From assembly GCA_013002925.1 (NCBI GenBank), contig JABDLQ010000237.1, forward strand, positions 1-7,433: DNA of 7,433 bases. The letters run 5' to 3'. This document shows positions 1-5,888 of the stretch, piece after piece; the stretch's first letter is position 1, and each line of letters begins with the position of its first letter. The notes under the pieces were generated by a model. The model made no database searches and was not told where the DNA came from. It saw only the letters and a list, made by a program, of their open reading frames with translations. Made by a program: the position numbers and the translations under genes. This DNA is from Gammaproteobacteria bacterium (lineage in GTDB: Bacteria; Pseudomonadota; Gammaproteobacteria; Steroidobacterales; SZUA-146).

Positions 1-1708
1 TAAAACTGTTGTCGCTGGATAGCGTAATGGTTGCACCACCGCTCAGGGTCAGGTCATCGTTGACTCGCAGATCCGCGCCGTTCTCAATGGTCAGATCCGC
101 GCCCAGGGTGACGTTGTCCAGCGTGAATAAATTGGCCGCGGTCAGCACTATGGAGTCGGGTGTGTCCGGTGCCAGAATATTGGCATTGAGCAAAGTACCG
201 CCGCCGGAGAGTGTGACGGCAGCATTCACTTTCATATCGCCGTTCACCCCGAGCTCGCCACCGCTGAATATCATCTCCGTGCCGCTGCGCAGGGCGGCAA
301 TTTCACTGACACCCGTGCTGTATTCGACCGTTACGCCAGCGCCAATGTCTATCCGCGCGGAGTGCCGGCTATCCGGAACCTCGCCTAACGACCAGTTGGC
401 CGGGTCATGCCACGAGCCACCGAGTGGGTTGATAAAGCGATTGACGATGGGTCCCGGCGCGCTCAGAAAAAACGCCTGGAAAATAAACAGATCGCCAAAA
501 TTTACGGCATTGTCGCCGTTAAAGTCGGCATCCGGATTCCAGTTCGCCGAGGCGGGCGAGGAGTTGAACGCCGCGGCCCAGATCGTCAGATCTCCAAAGT
601 TTGTGATGAAGCCGTCATTGTCCAGATCGGCATCGCAGCGATTACCAAATCCGTCGCTGTTGGTGTCGAGCTGACTCGGATTGAAATGCTCGGCACAGTT
701 GTCTATGTCATCGGGAATGCCATCGCCATCAACATCCATACTGCCTAGACGGGTCGGTGCTGCGCCCACGGCAGATGGCTGGATTGCAGTAATCACCAGC
801 GTATCCGCGTTGCTGCTTTGTAAACCATCATGAGCAAGCAGCTGCACAAGATATTGACCGGGCACATCAACATCCAGCACCGGTGTCGCTGAGTTTACCC
901 TCTTCAGTTCGGCCCGACTGGTTTCGGGTGCATACAACAGGCTCCACTGAAACGACCCTGACATGCGATCTTTAGCAAGAGAAGGACTGGCGTTGAGTAC
1001 AAGGCGTGTGCCTGCATAGGCCCGACGATCCGGACCCGCGTCAGCGATCAGACGCGAGTATTCTGTATTGAGCCAGACCTGTGCTGGCTCGCTGTGGTGA
1101 CGGCCATCGCTAACGGTAAGTTCAAGCAGGTAATCGCCGGCAACATCGGCGGTAAAAGACGGGCTGGCAGTGCGTGATGCTTGCATCAGCGCGCGGCTCC
1201 CGGCAGGTGCTGTCACGAGCGACCAGTGGTAATCCAGCGGATCGCCATTGAAGTCCCAGGATAAACTGCCATCCAGGACGATGGTCTCGCCCACACCCGC
1301 TTTGCCTTTTGGATCGATGACCGCCACCGGGGCAACATTGCCGGTCGAGATCGTAACCGTGTCAACCGCACTTTCGACTTTGCCATCAGTCACCACCAGT
1401 TCGGCGATATAGTCACCGAGCAAGTCAACGGTAAACTGTGGCTGCAAAGCGGCGGCATCACTCAGTAAGGCCCCGGACCCAGGCGGCACCTGCAAACGCC
1501 ATTGAAACTTCAGCCGATCACCGTCGCGATCGGTCGAGCCACTGGCATCCAGTGTGACCACCTCGCCAACGACAACCGAACGCGCCAGACCGGCATCGGC
1601 CCGCGGCGCCTCGTTGGCATCCGGCTGAATACCGTTTGCAAAGACGGGCATGGAAAATAAATATACGGATGCTATCAGCCAAGCACCCAGACATGATGAA
1701 TTCGTCAT
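1..1708 (-). CDS. Exported modular protein with PKD-like, thrombospondin type 3 and dockerin-like repeats (partial, C-terminus off the left edge)
   Basis: The frame is open from ATG 1708 to the window edge (569 complete codons, no stop). GGGGGAG lies 9 nt upstream of the start. Residues 1-24 form a hydrophobic Sec signal peptide, probably cleaved after VFA (22-24). Three PKD-like Ig domains follow at about 35-120, 124-215 and 220-308; each has a 'VxLDxS.S.D..GD.L.FxW' type core, and the first two also have a 'GDYxxELxVxDG' strand. Residues 325-361 form a thrombospondin type 3 calcium repeat (DVDGDGIPDDIDNC, Cys338 and Cys358). Two EF-hand/dockerin-like loops ending in NFGDL follow at 361-374 and 395-407. 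From about 430 a 'GGSWHDPANWSLGEVP' motif opens a glycine- and threonine-rich stretch typical of beta-helix surface proteins. It is probably exported and calcium-stabilised, as an adhesin or extracellular structural protein. No catalytic domain is visible, and the anchor or sorting signal lies outside the window. Confidence 0.9.
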   Translation of the reverse strand, partial: MTNSSCLGAWLIASVYLFSMPVFANGIQPDANEAPRADAGLARSVVVGEVVTLDASGSTDRDGDRLKFQWRLQVPPGSGALLSDAAALQPQFTVDLLGDYIAELVVTDGKVESAVDTVTISTGNVAPVAVIDPKGKAGVGETIVLDGSLSWDFNGDPLDYHWSLVTAPAGSRALMQASRTASPSFTADVAGDYLLELTVSDGRHHSEPAQVWLNTEYSRLIADAGPDRRAYAGTRLVLNASPSLAKDRMSGSFQWSLLYAPETSRAELKRVNSATPVLDVDVPGQYLVQLLAHDGLQSSNADTLVITAIQPSAVGAAPTRLGSMDVDGDGIPDDIDNCAEHFNPSQLDTNSDGFGNRCDADLDNDGFITNFGDLTIWAAAFNSSPASANWNPDADFNGDNAVNFGDLFIFQAFFLSAPGPIVNRFINPLGGSWHDPANWSLGEVPDSRHSARIDIGAGVTVEYSTGVSEIAALRSGTEMIFSGGELGVNGDMKVNAAVTLSGGGTLLNANILAPDTPDSIVLTAANLFTLDNVTLGADLTIENGADLRVNDDLTLSGGATITLSSDNSF

Positions 1709-1717
1709 GGTGTTTTT

Positions 1718-1724
1718 CTCCCCC
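1718..1724 (-). promoter_or_regulatory. Ribosome binding site of the exported PKD protein
   Basis: On the minus strand this reads GGGGGAG, 9 nt before ATG 1708. It supports that start, which also places the signal peptide at the very N-terminus. Confidence 0.65.
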
Positions 1725-1762
1725 GGCCGAGCATACCTGCATGGCTAATCGGCCATTTTAGT

Positions 1763-1768
1763 TTTATA
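1763..1768 (-). promoter_or_regulatory. Possible -10 box for the exported PKD protein
   Basis: The minus strand reads TGGTTGTATAAAAC here, giving a TATAAA hexamer about 55 nt upstream of the start. There is no good -35 match at a 16-18 nt spacing. An ATGGC/GCCAT inverted repeat (1741-1745 and 1752-1756) lies just downstream, near where transcription would begin. This is sequence resemblance only. Confidence 0.25.
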
Positions 1769-1891
1769 CAACCATACAACAATATCAGCGCGGTGCGGCG
1801 CCGCCACATCTGATGAGCCGCAGCAAAAACAGTCTATTCGCGCACAGGAAACTGTATTTTTTTATAAAAATCAATGTATGGCAGCATTTTA

Positions 1892-1961
1892 CACAAGCAC
1901 TTTGTAAACAACTGAATGCGGATAAACCTGACGCTTGTGCAACAACCGCAGGAGTAGCGGT
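1892..1961. repeat. Two adjacent inverted repeats (possible hairpins)
   Basis: CACAAGC (1892-1898) is the exact reverse complement of GCTTGTG (1933-1939), with a 34-nt loop. Immediately after it, ACCGC (1945-1949) pairs with GCGGT (1957-1961) around the 7-nt loop AGGAGTA. No T-tract follows on either strand, so neither looks like an intrinsic terminator. Either stem could occur by chance in a gap this size. Confidence 0.3.
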
Positions 1962-2099
1962 GTGAACGAGCGCGCACATAAAACTTACATCCACAGCCGC
2001 GATGCCAAAAAAAGAGAACCCGAGAAAATGAATCACGGTAAAAGAATCGGAAAAAAGCAATTCCAATCTGCTGCAATCATAAAACCAGCGATGTGAATT

Positions 2100-2170
2100 A
2101 TCGTGATCGACTGGTAACCCACTCTACATGCTCCTGTAGACGACCATCACCAGTAACAACAATCCACGAT
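2100..2170. repeat. Three nested complementary segments, candidate structured RNA
   Basis: Three exact 6-bp pairings are nested in order: ATCGTG (2100-2105) with CACGAT (2165-2170), ACTGGT (2110-2115) with ACCAGT (2149-2154), and TCTACA (2123-2128) with TGTAGA (2135-2140). The terminal loop is TGCTCC. Internal loops are 4/10 nt and 7/8 nt. The element lies about 210 nt upstream of the DUF1538 operon in a region without genes. It matches no riboswitch consensus I recognise, and the transcribed strand is unknown. Confidence 0.3.
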
Positions 2171-2346
2171 CAATACCCGGACAATGCGCCTGATCCCGGG
2201 ATTTCCATCGGACTGGTGCATCCGTCATTTTCGAAAAACCACCGGTGTCCCCACATGAGAAATCGCGGCGATGCCCCCCCACCCTGGATAAACCTGTGTT
2301 ACCAATCCCCCGCGCACCCCGCACGGGCTGCGTACCACATCGTCCG

Positions 2347-2377
2347 GTCACAAAAAAGTGAATAAAAATTGTATAAA
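2347..2377 (+). promoter_or_regulatory. Weak promoter-like sequence before or within the 5' end of the DUF1538 operon
   Basis: TATAAA (2372-2377) resembles a -10 box. GTCACA (2347-2352) matches four of six -35 positions, but the 19-nt spacing is long. If it is real, transcription would begin after ATG 2381, and translation would then start at ATG 2408. Low-confidence pattern match. Confidence 0.2.
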
Positions 2378-2380
2378 CCG

Positions 2381-3193
2381 ATGAATCCAAACCTTTCTTC
2401 AGGCAAAATGCCCCATCTTTCCTCCTCTGACAGGCTTGGAATCAAGTTACGGAATACGTTGAGCAACCCCATATTCAAACTTGCCAGAACCACCGCAGGT
2501 AGCCTGAAGGATTTGGCTCCGATTCTTATTGTGGTCGGGTTTTTCCAGTTTGCCGTGTTAAAACAGCCTCTGCCCAATACTGTCGATATGTTGATAGGGG
2601 TAGTACTCGTGCTTCTTGGTCTGACCTTCTTTATTGATGGTCTCGAGAGCGGCCTGTTCCCGATCGGCGAGAGTATGGCGCATGACTTTGCCCGTAAAGG
2701 CAGTGTCATCTGGCTGTTGATCTTTGCTTTTGCTCTTGGCTTTGGCACTACGATTGCTGAGCCGGCCCTGATTGCAGTCGCGGCGGAAGCGGCTGCCATC
2801 GCGGCCCGCGCGGAGTTCATCGAACAAAGTTCAGACGCTGAAGCAAGTTATGCGATGGGGTTACGCCTGACAGTTGCGTTCTCCGTAGGGCTTGCCATTG
2901 TTCTTGGTGTCATCCGGATTCTCAAAGGCTGGAGAATCGACATGATGATCATTGTAGGATATGCAATGGTCGTCATCATGACGATGTTTGCGCCTCGTGA
3001 AATCATTGGTATCGCCTATGATTCCGGCGGGGTGACTACCTCCACCATTACGGTACCTCTTGTCACGGCACTGGGCGTTGGTCTTGCGTCGTCCATCAAA
3101 GGCCGCAATCCGATGATCGACGGGTTCGGGCTCATTGCCTTTGCGTCACTGACTCCGATGATTTTTGTGATGGCGTACGGGATGCTGTTTTAA
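2381..3193 (+). CDS. DUF1538 integral membrane protein, subunit A of a putative transporter
   Basis: This is a polytopic inner-membrane protein of about 270 residues in the DUF1538 family, whose biochemical function I do not know to be established. Numbering from ATG 2381, hydrophobic segments lie near 43-60, 69-86, 109-126, 162-180, 187-203, 224-236 and 248-269. Conserved family blocks are GTTIAEP (122-128), AYDSGGVTTST (212-222) and GRNPMIDGFGLIAFASL (241-257). The polar DSGG and TTS residues within membrane-adjacent blocks look like a substrate or ion site. A roughly 40-residue hydrophilic N-terminal tail is absent from the neighbour B. The start is uncertain: TTG 2369 would add four residues, and ATG 2408 (M10) has AGG four nt upstream. 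It is the first gene of the operon, and its stop overlaps the start of B. Confidence 0.9.
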   Translation: MNPNLSSGKMPHLSSSDRLGIKLRNTLSNPIFKLARTTAGSLKDLAPILIVVGFFQFAVLKQPLPNTVDMLIGVVLVLLGLTFFIDGLESGLFPIGESMAHDFARKGSVIWLLIFAFALGFGTTIAEPALIAVAAEAAAIAARAEFIEQSSDAEASYAMGLRLTVAFSVGLAIVLGVIRILKGWRIDMMIIVGYAMVVIMTMFAPREIIGIAYDSGGVTTSTITVPLVTALGVGLASSIKGRNPMIDGFGLIAFASLTPMIFVMAYGMLF

Positions 3194-4026
3194 TGTCGCT
3201 CATAACGGACATCGTGTCGACATTTCTGCTGACGATCAGGGATGTGCTGCCGATTGCTGTGATCATTTTTGGTTTCCAGTTTGCGGTTATTCGCAAGCCG
3301 ATAACAAACCTTCGCAGAGTCCTGTTCGGTTTTGTTTATGTGGTCGTCGGCCTGTCCCTTTTTCTGGTCGGTCTGGAACGTGCCTTGTTCCCGCTTGGCC
3401 GGGTCATGGCCGAACAGCTAACCGACCCGATGTTTATTCAGGCCGGCGCCCTTGTTGAGCAACAGTTTCACTGGCTCAATTATTACTGGGTATACCTCTT
3501 TGCATTTGCAATTGGCTTCAGCACAACGATTGCAGAACCCTCCCTGATGGCGGTGGCAATCAAGGCCAACGAAGTCTCGGGCGGGAGCATTGGTGTCTGG
3601 GGGTTACGCATTGCCGTTGCGCTCGGAGTCGCCATCGGCATCTCGCTTGGTGCCTACCGCATTGTCGTGGGTGATCCTATCCACTACTACATTATCTCCG
3701 GTTATATCGTGGTGATAATCCAGACCCGGTTCGCACCCAGGCTCATCATACCGCTGGCCTATGATTCGGGTGGTGTAACAACATCTACCGTGACTGTACC
3801 TCTTGTTGCTGCCCTTGGCCTGGGTCTGTCCGAAACGGTGCCGGGCCGAAACCCGCTAATTGACGGCTTTGGCCTGATTGCCTTTGCCAGCCTGTTTCCG
3901 ATCATGTCCGTAATGGCTTATGCGCAAATTGCGCGGTTTGTTGAACATCGTCATGCCAAAAAAGGAGACACTTCGGATGCAAATAACGCGAAAGATAACG
4001 CCAAAGTGGAAGCGGAGGCATTGTGA
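3193..4026 (+). CDS. DUF1538 integral membrane protein, subunit B of a putative transporter
   Basis: This 277-residue polytopic membrane protein is paralogous to the preceding gene along its whole membrane domain. Shared blocks are GFQFAV (27-32), GLERALFPLG (60-69), STTIAEP (110-116), AYDSGGVTTST (189-199) and GRNPLIDGFGLIAFASL (218-234). Hydrophobic segments lie near 18-33, 44-60, 99-115, 138-156, 163-178, 201-212 and 225-247. It differs from A in having almost no N-terminal tail, a longer loop at about 76-98, and a charged, probably cytoplasmic C-terminal tail (249-277, rich in Lys, Asp, Asn, Glu and Ala). Its ATG shares one base with the stop of A (TAATG) and has no strong ribosome binding site, so translational coupling is likely. 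A and B probably assemble together, though this is inferred from synteny and homology. The substrate is unknown. Confidence 0.92.
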   Translation: MSLITDIVSTFLLTIRDVLPIAVIIFGFQFAVIRKPITNLRRVLFGFVYVVVGLSLFLVGLERALFPLGRVMAEQLTDPMFIQAGALVEQQFHWLNYYWVYLFAFAIGFSTTIAEPSLMAVAIKANEVSGGSIGVWGLRIAVALGVAIGISLGAYRIVVGDPIHYYIISGYIVVIIQTRFAPRLIIPLAYDSGGVTTSTVTVPLVAALGLGLSETVPGRNPLIDGFGLIAFASLFPIMSVMAYAQIARFVEHRHAKKGDTSDANNAKDNAKVEAEAL

Positions 4027-4101
4027 TTTTTACGCCCTTGAACCCTGAAATCACGCCCAGCCTACACCTGGTCCATAAAGCTGTAGATACACTGTCTGTG
4101 C

Positions 4102-4106
4102 AGGAG
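4102..4106 (+). promoter_or_regulatory. Ribosome binding site of the PII-like gene
   Basis: AGGAG stands 7 nt before ATG 4114. It is the strongest ribosome binding site in the operon. Because PII follows B after an 87-nt gap, its translation is probably independent of B, which would allow a different protein ratio. Confidence 0.65.
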
Positions 4107-4113
4107 AACTATC

Positions 4114-4464
4114 ATGCATTTTAAATTGATCGTTGTGTTTGTCGAAGACGACAAAACCGATGAGGTGCTGGACGCCGCCCGTGAAGCGGGTGCTACCGGC
4201 GCCACTGTCATCAATAACGCCCGGGGTGAGGGAATCAAAAGAAACAAGACGTTTTTTGGTCTGACGCTTGAAACCCAAAGAGACGTGCTTCTATTCCTGG
4301 TAGAAGAACATTTGAGCCGAAAGATTCTCGAAAAAATTGGCCATGTGGGTCGCTTCGATGACGAACCGGGCACCGGAATCGCGGTTCAAATCGATATCGA
4401 GGACGCAATCGGCGTGCGTCACCAGATCAAAGAGCTTAAAGATGCACTGGAGGATACATTATGA
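4114..4464 (+). CDS. PII-like signalling protein (P-II family nitrogen regulator type)
   Basis: This 116-residue protein has the length and beta-alpha-beta ferredoxin-like pattern of the PII superfamily, whose trimers bind ATP/ADP and often 2-oxoglutarate or other effectors. The first strand is FKLIVVFV (3-10), the first helix is 14-26, and GATGATVI (26-33) precedes a T-loop region at about 34-54 (RGEGIKRNKTFFGL). A strand at 57-63 and a helix at 65-75 lead to a B-loop-like EPGTGIA (84-90). By hand alignment with E. coli GlnB, the T-loop segment is about four residues shorter and lacks the YRGAEY motif with the uridylylated Tyr51. The Lys of the GDGK nucleotide loop is also not conserved. It is therefore a divergent PII, not GlnB or GlnK. 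Adjacent DUF1538 genes suggest it binds and gates that transporter, as GlnK does AmtB; this is inference. Confidence 0.88.
   Translation: MHFKLIVVFVEDDKTDEVLDAAREAGATGATVINNARGEGIKRNKTFFGLTLETQRDVLLFLVEEHLSRKILEKIGHVGRFDDEPGTGIAVQIDIEDAIGVRHQIKELKDALEDTL
4449..4453 (+). promoter_or_regulatory. Ribosome binding site of the CBS-domain gene
   Basis: GGAGG lies inside the last codons of the PII-like gene, 7 nt before ATG 4461. Together with the ATGA start/stop overlap at 4461-4464, it fixes the start and indicates tight coupling to PII translation. Confidence 0.65.
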
Positions 4465-4868
4465 GCAACGGCAAAATTATCAGGGTCAGGGATGTCATGC
4501 TGTCCCGGTTTCTCGAGATTGACGGATTAAACACGGTCAAAGAAGCAATTGACTCGATGAAAGCATCTGACATCACTACGATCATCGTGAAAAAACGGCA
4601 TGAAAACGATGAATACGGCATTGTACTGCTCGCCGATATTGCCAAAAAAGTTTTGGCTAAAGACAAAGCACCGGAACGCGTAAATGTTTATGAAGTGATG
4701 ACCAAACCAGTGATCAGCGTCTCGCCGGAGATGGATGTGCGCTACTGCGCACGTCTTTTTGATGGTTTTGGTATCGCCTCGGCACCTGTCATTGAAAACG
4801 GCCTGGTGATTGGCATCGTCGGTTACGATGGGCTGGTACTCAAAGGCCTGATGGAAATCCACACGTGA
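4461..4868 (+). CDS. Stand-alone tandem CBS-domain protein
   Basis: This 135-residue soluble protein consists almost entirely of one CBS pair (Bateman module), a fold that commonly binds AMP, ADP, ATP or related nucleotides. CBS1 spans about 8-64, from VRDVM (9-13) to GIVLLADI (53-60). CBS2 spans about 76-131, from VYEVMTKPVISVSP (76-89) to GIVGYDGLV (118-126). Both repeats keep the terminal 'GIV..xD' pattern (Asp59, Asp123), where family members usually contact the nucleotide ribose. There is no effector domain, so it should act by binding a partner. Its start overlaps the PII-like stop by 4 nt, tying it to PII and the upstream DUF1538 pair. A role as a second adenylate sensor for the transporter is plausible but unproven. 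Confidence 0.9.
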   Translation: MSNGKIIRVRDVMLSRFLEIDGLNTVKEAIDSMKASDITTIIVKKRHENDEYGIVLLADIAKKVLAKDKAPERVNVYEVMTKPVISVSPEMDVRYCARLFDGFGIASAPVIENGLVIGIVGYDGLVLKGLMEIHT

Positions 4869-5198
4869 TGGGCCAACTCTGATTCATACGGGTCGAAAAC
4901 ATTACACGCACTGAAAACGTGCAATGGTTGGTCAAAGATTCAGGCAACCCGGTATTGCGCACATACCGTATTACCGGACGAATCGCACACGCGCAAAGAT
5001 AGAGTTTTCCATTTTGTCCCTCACTAACAGTCGGTGCCGCTGTGCAGTCAACACCACCAATACAGAGCCCGGCCTGATACCCTTGTCCGCCGCTGATGAG
5101 CTTTCTTCGGCAACGCCTGTCTCTTACACCCGTTGCTGTGGGTGGCCCGCTCATTGCCTCATGGCTCGTTGCAGCTGTCACCGTATAAACTACCGCTG
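4869..5198. other. Convergent intergenic region, no gene recognised
   Basis: This 330-bp gap lies between the end of the plus-strand operon and the end of the minus-strand YkgJ-type gene. Open frames here have no ribosome binding site and no family resemblance. Short hairpin-forming repeats exist: CCAAC (4873-4877) with GTTGG (4927-4931), enclosing GCAC (4908-4911) with GTGC (4919-4922), and CGGTAT (4950-4955) with ATACCG (4963-4968). None is GC-rich and followed by a T-run, so no convincing intrinsic terminator is visible for either flanking unit. Confidence 0.6.
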
Positions 5199-5807
5199 CT
5201 AGTCATCCCGGGGAACCTGGGCACCCGGCAACTCACCCAAACCCGGGTTGGGAATGCGCTTGTCAAAGTCGACCCAGATGCGCTCGTCATTGCGACAGTC
5301 GTACTTGCGACAGGTCAGCGGACGCTCCTCATACACCCCGCAGCATTTGCTTGTCGGGTCAAGATGCACGCAATGGCCATTGCTACCGGTAGAATTCATG
5401 TAAGGCCGCCCAAGATCCCACCTTACTATGCCTTCCTCGACGTCTTCCTTTGAAAGCGCAAATGTGAGACTGCAGCAGGCCGCCTTGCACAGCTCAATGC
5501 GACTGTCGCAATCAATGTCGAATGGCTCAATGTACTCGTACTTGCTGACCTCCTGCTCAGCAATGGCAACTGCCAGACCTTTTGCGACAAACTCCTCGCG
5601 CAAGGCTTTTTCCACGTCGCGGCGCTTGTCCTCGATTTCCTGTGGCTCGACAAGACCTCGTGCTACCAGCAGATCAAGCAACACCGAAACATCCACTCGC
5701 GCATGCAGTGCCTCGATGGTGTTCAGGTTCGCGCGCGTATGCGCATAAAGAAGCCCCTGAACCAGTTCGTCGCGGTCAATATCGTCCGTCACCAGGCCTT
5801 CCCTCAT
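5199..5807 (-). CDS. YkgJ-family cysteine-cluster protein (CxxxCC, putative zinc or iron chelating)
   Basis: From ATG 5807 this encodes 202 residues. The C-terminal half carries the family pattern: CKAACC (Cys107, 111, 112), then Cys146 and Cys155-156, then ERPLTCRKYDC with Cys166 and Cys171. Such domains are thought to bind zinc, iron or an Fe-S cluster; no reaction is established to my knowledge. The N-terminal hundred residues are charged and mostly helical, with no signal peptide, so it is probably cytoplasmic. The start is uncertain. ATG 5807 has no clear ribosome binding site, whereas GTG 5792 (codon 6) is preceded by AGGGAAGG (5797-5804). The frame stays open upstream to ATG 6104, but that extension overlaps the sulfotransferase gene and looks non-coding. 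It is transcribed divergently from the sulfotransferase. Confidence 0.85.
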   Translation of the reverse strand: MREGLVTDDIDRDELVQGLLYAHTRANLNTIEALHARVDVSVLLDLLVARGLVEPQEIEDKRRDVEKALREEFVAKGLAVAIAEQEVSKYEYIEPFDIDCDSRIELCKAACCSLTFALSKEDVEEGIVRWDLGRPYMNSTGSNGHCVHLDPTSKCCGVYEERPLTCRKYDCRNDERIWVDFDKRIPNPGLGELPGAQVPRDD

Positions 5808-5888
5808 CTGCAGGGCCAGCAGGCAGTATACCCGGAAATGTTTCGTGCTTGCTGCTAAACCAAAGGTAACTCGCGCGTTTGATTGACA

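Larger units (their letters stand above)
1709..2368. other. Long intergenic region without a convincing gene
   Basis: About 660 bp lie between the divergently transcribed exported protein and the DUF1538 operon. Short open frames on both strands lack a ribosome binding site, have odd composition (Cys/Arg/Phe-rich) and resemble no family I know. The left part (about 1850-2090) is AT-rich. The right part (about 2260-2340) is C-rich and includes a run of seven C at 2274-2280. Local inverted repeats are listed separately. The region presumably holds the promoters for both flanking units and perhaps a structured leader or small RNA. Confidence 0.6.

Noticed and set aside
9..674. Long plus-strand open frame of 221 codons
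   Set aside because: It is antisense to the exported PKD/TSP3 protein, whose frame shows a signal peptide, domain repeats and a ribosome binding site. The plus-strand translation is Ser/Pro/Arg-rich and resembles nothing.
1795..1804. 10-bp GC palindrome GCGGCGCCGC
   Set aside because: A short self-complementary GC run is common by chance; there is no T-tract or repeat partner to suggest a terminator or operator.
1785..2076. Two overlapping minus-strand frames (93 and 80 codons) between the exported protein and the operon
   Set aside because: They overlap each other in different frames, are Cys/Phe-rich, lack ribosome binding sites and match no family known to me.
2093..2365. Plus-strand 90-codon frame upstream of the DUF1538 operon
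   Set aside because: There is no ribosome binding site, and the composition is Pro/His/Cys/Arg-rich, as expected from translated non-coding sequence; it contains a C7 run and the inverted repeats.
2299..2820. Minus-strand open frame of 173 codons
   Set aside because: It runs antisense across the 5' part of the first DUF1538 gene; the translation is low-complexity (Ala/Arg/Lys-rich) without a recognisable domain.
4950..4968. Hairpin CGGTAT-7 nt-ATACCG as a terminator of the DUF1538 operon
   Set aside because: The stem is short and AT-containing and is not followed by a T-run on either strand.
4840..5202. Short frames on both strands in the convergent gap
   Set aside because: Neither has a ribosome binding site or recognisable protein features, and both overlap each other.
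5246..5255. AACCCGGGTT-like palindrome near the end of the YkgJ-type gene
   Set aside because: It is fully inside the coding sequence and explained by codons for the C-terminal Pro-Asn-Pro-Gly stretch.
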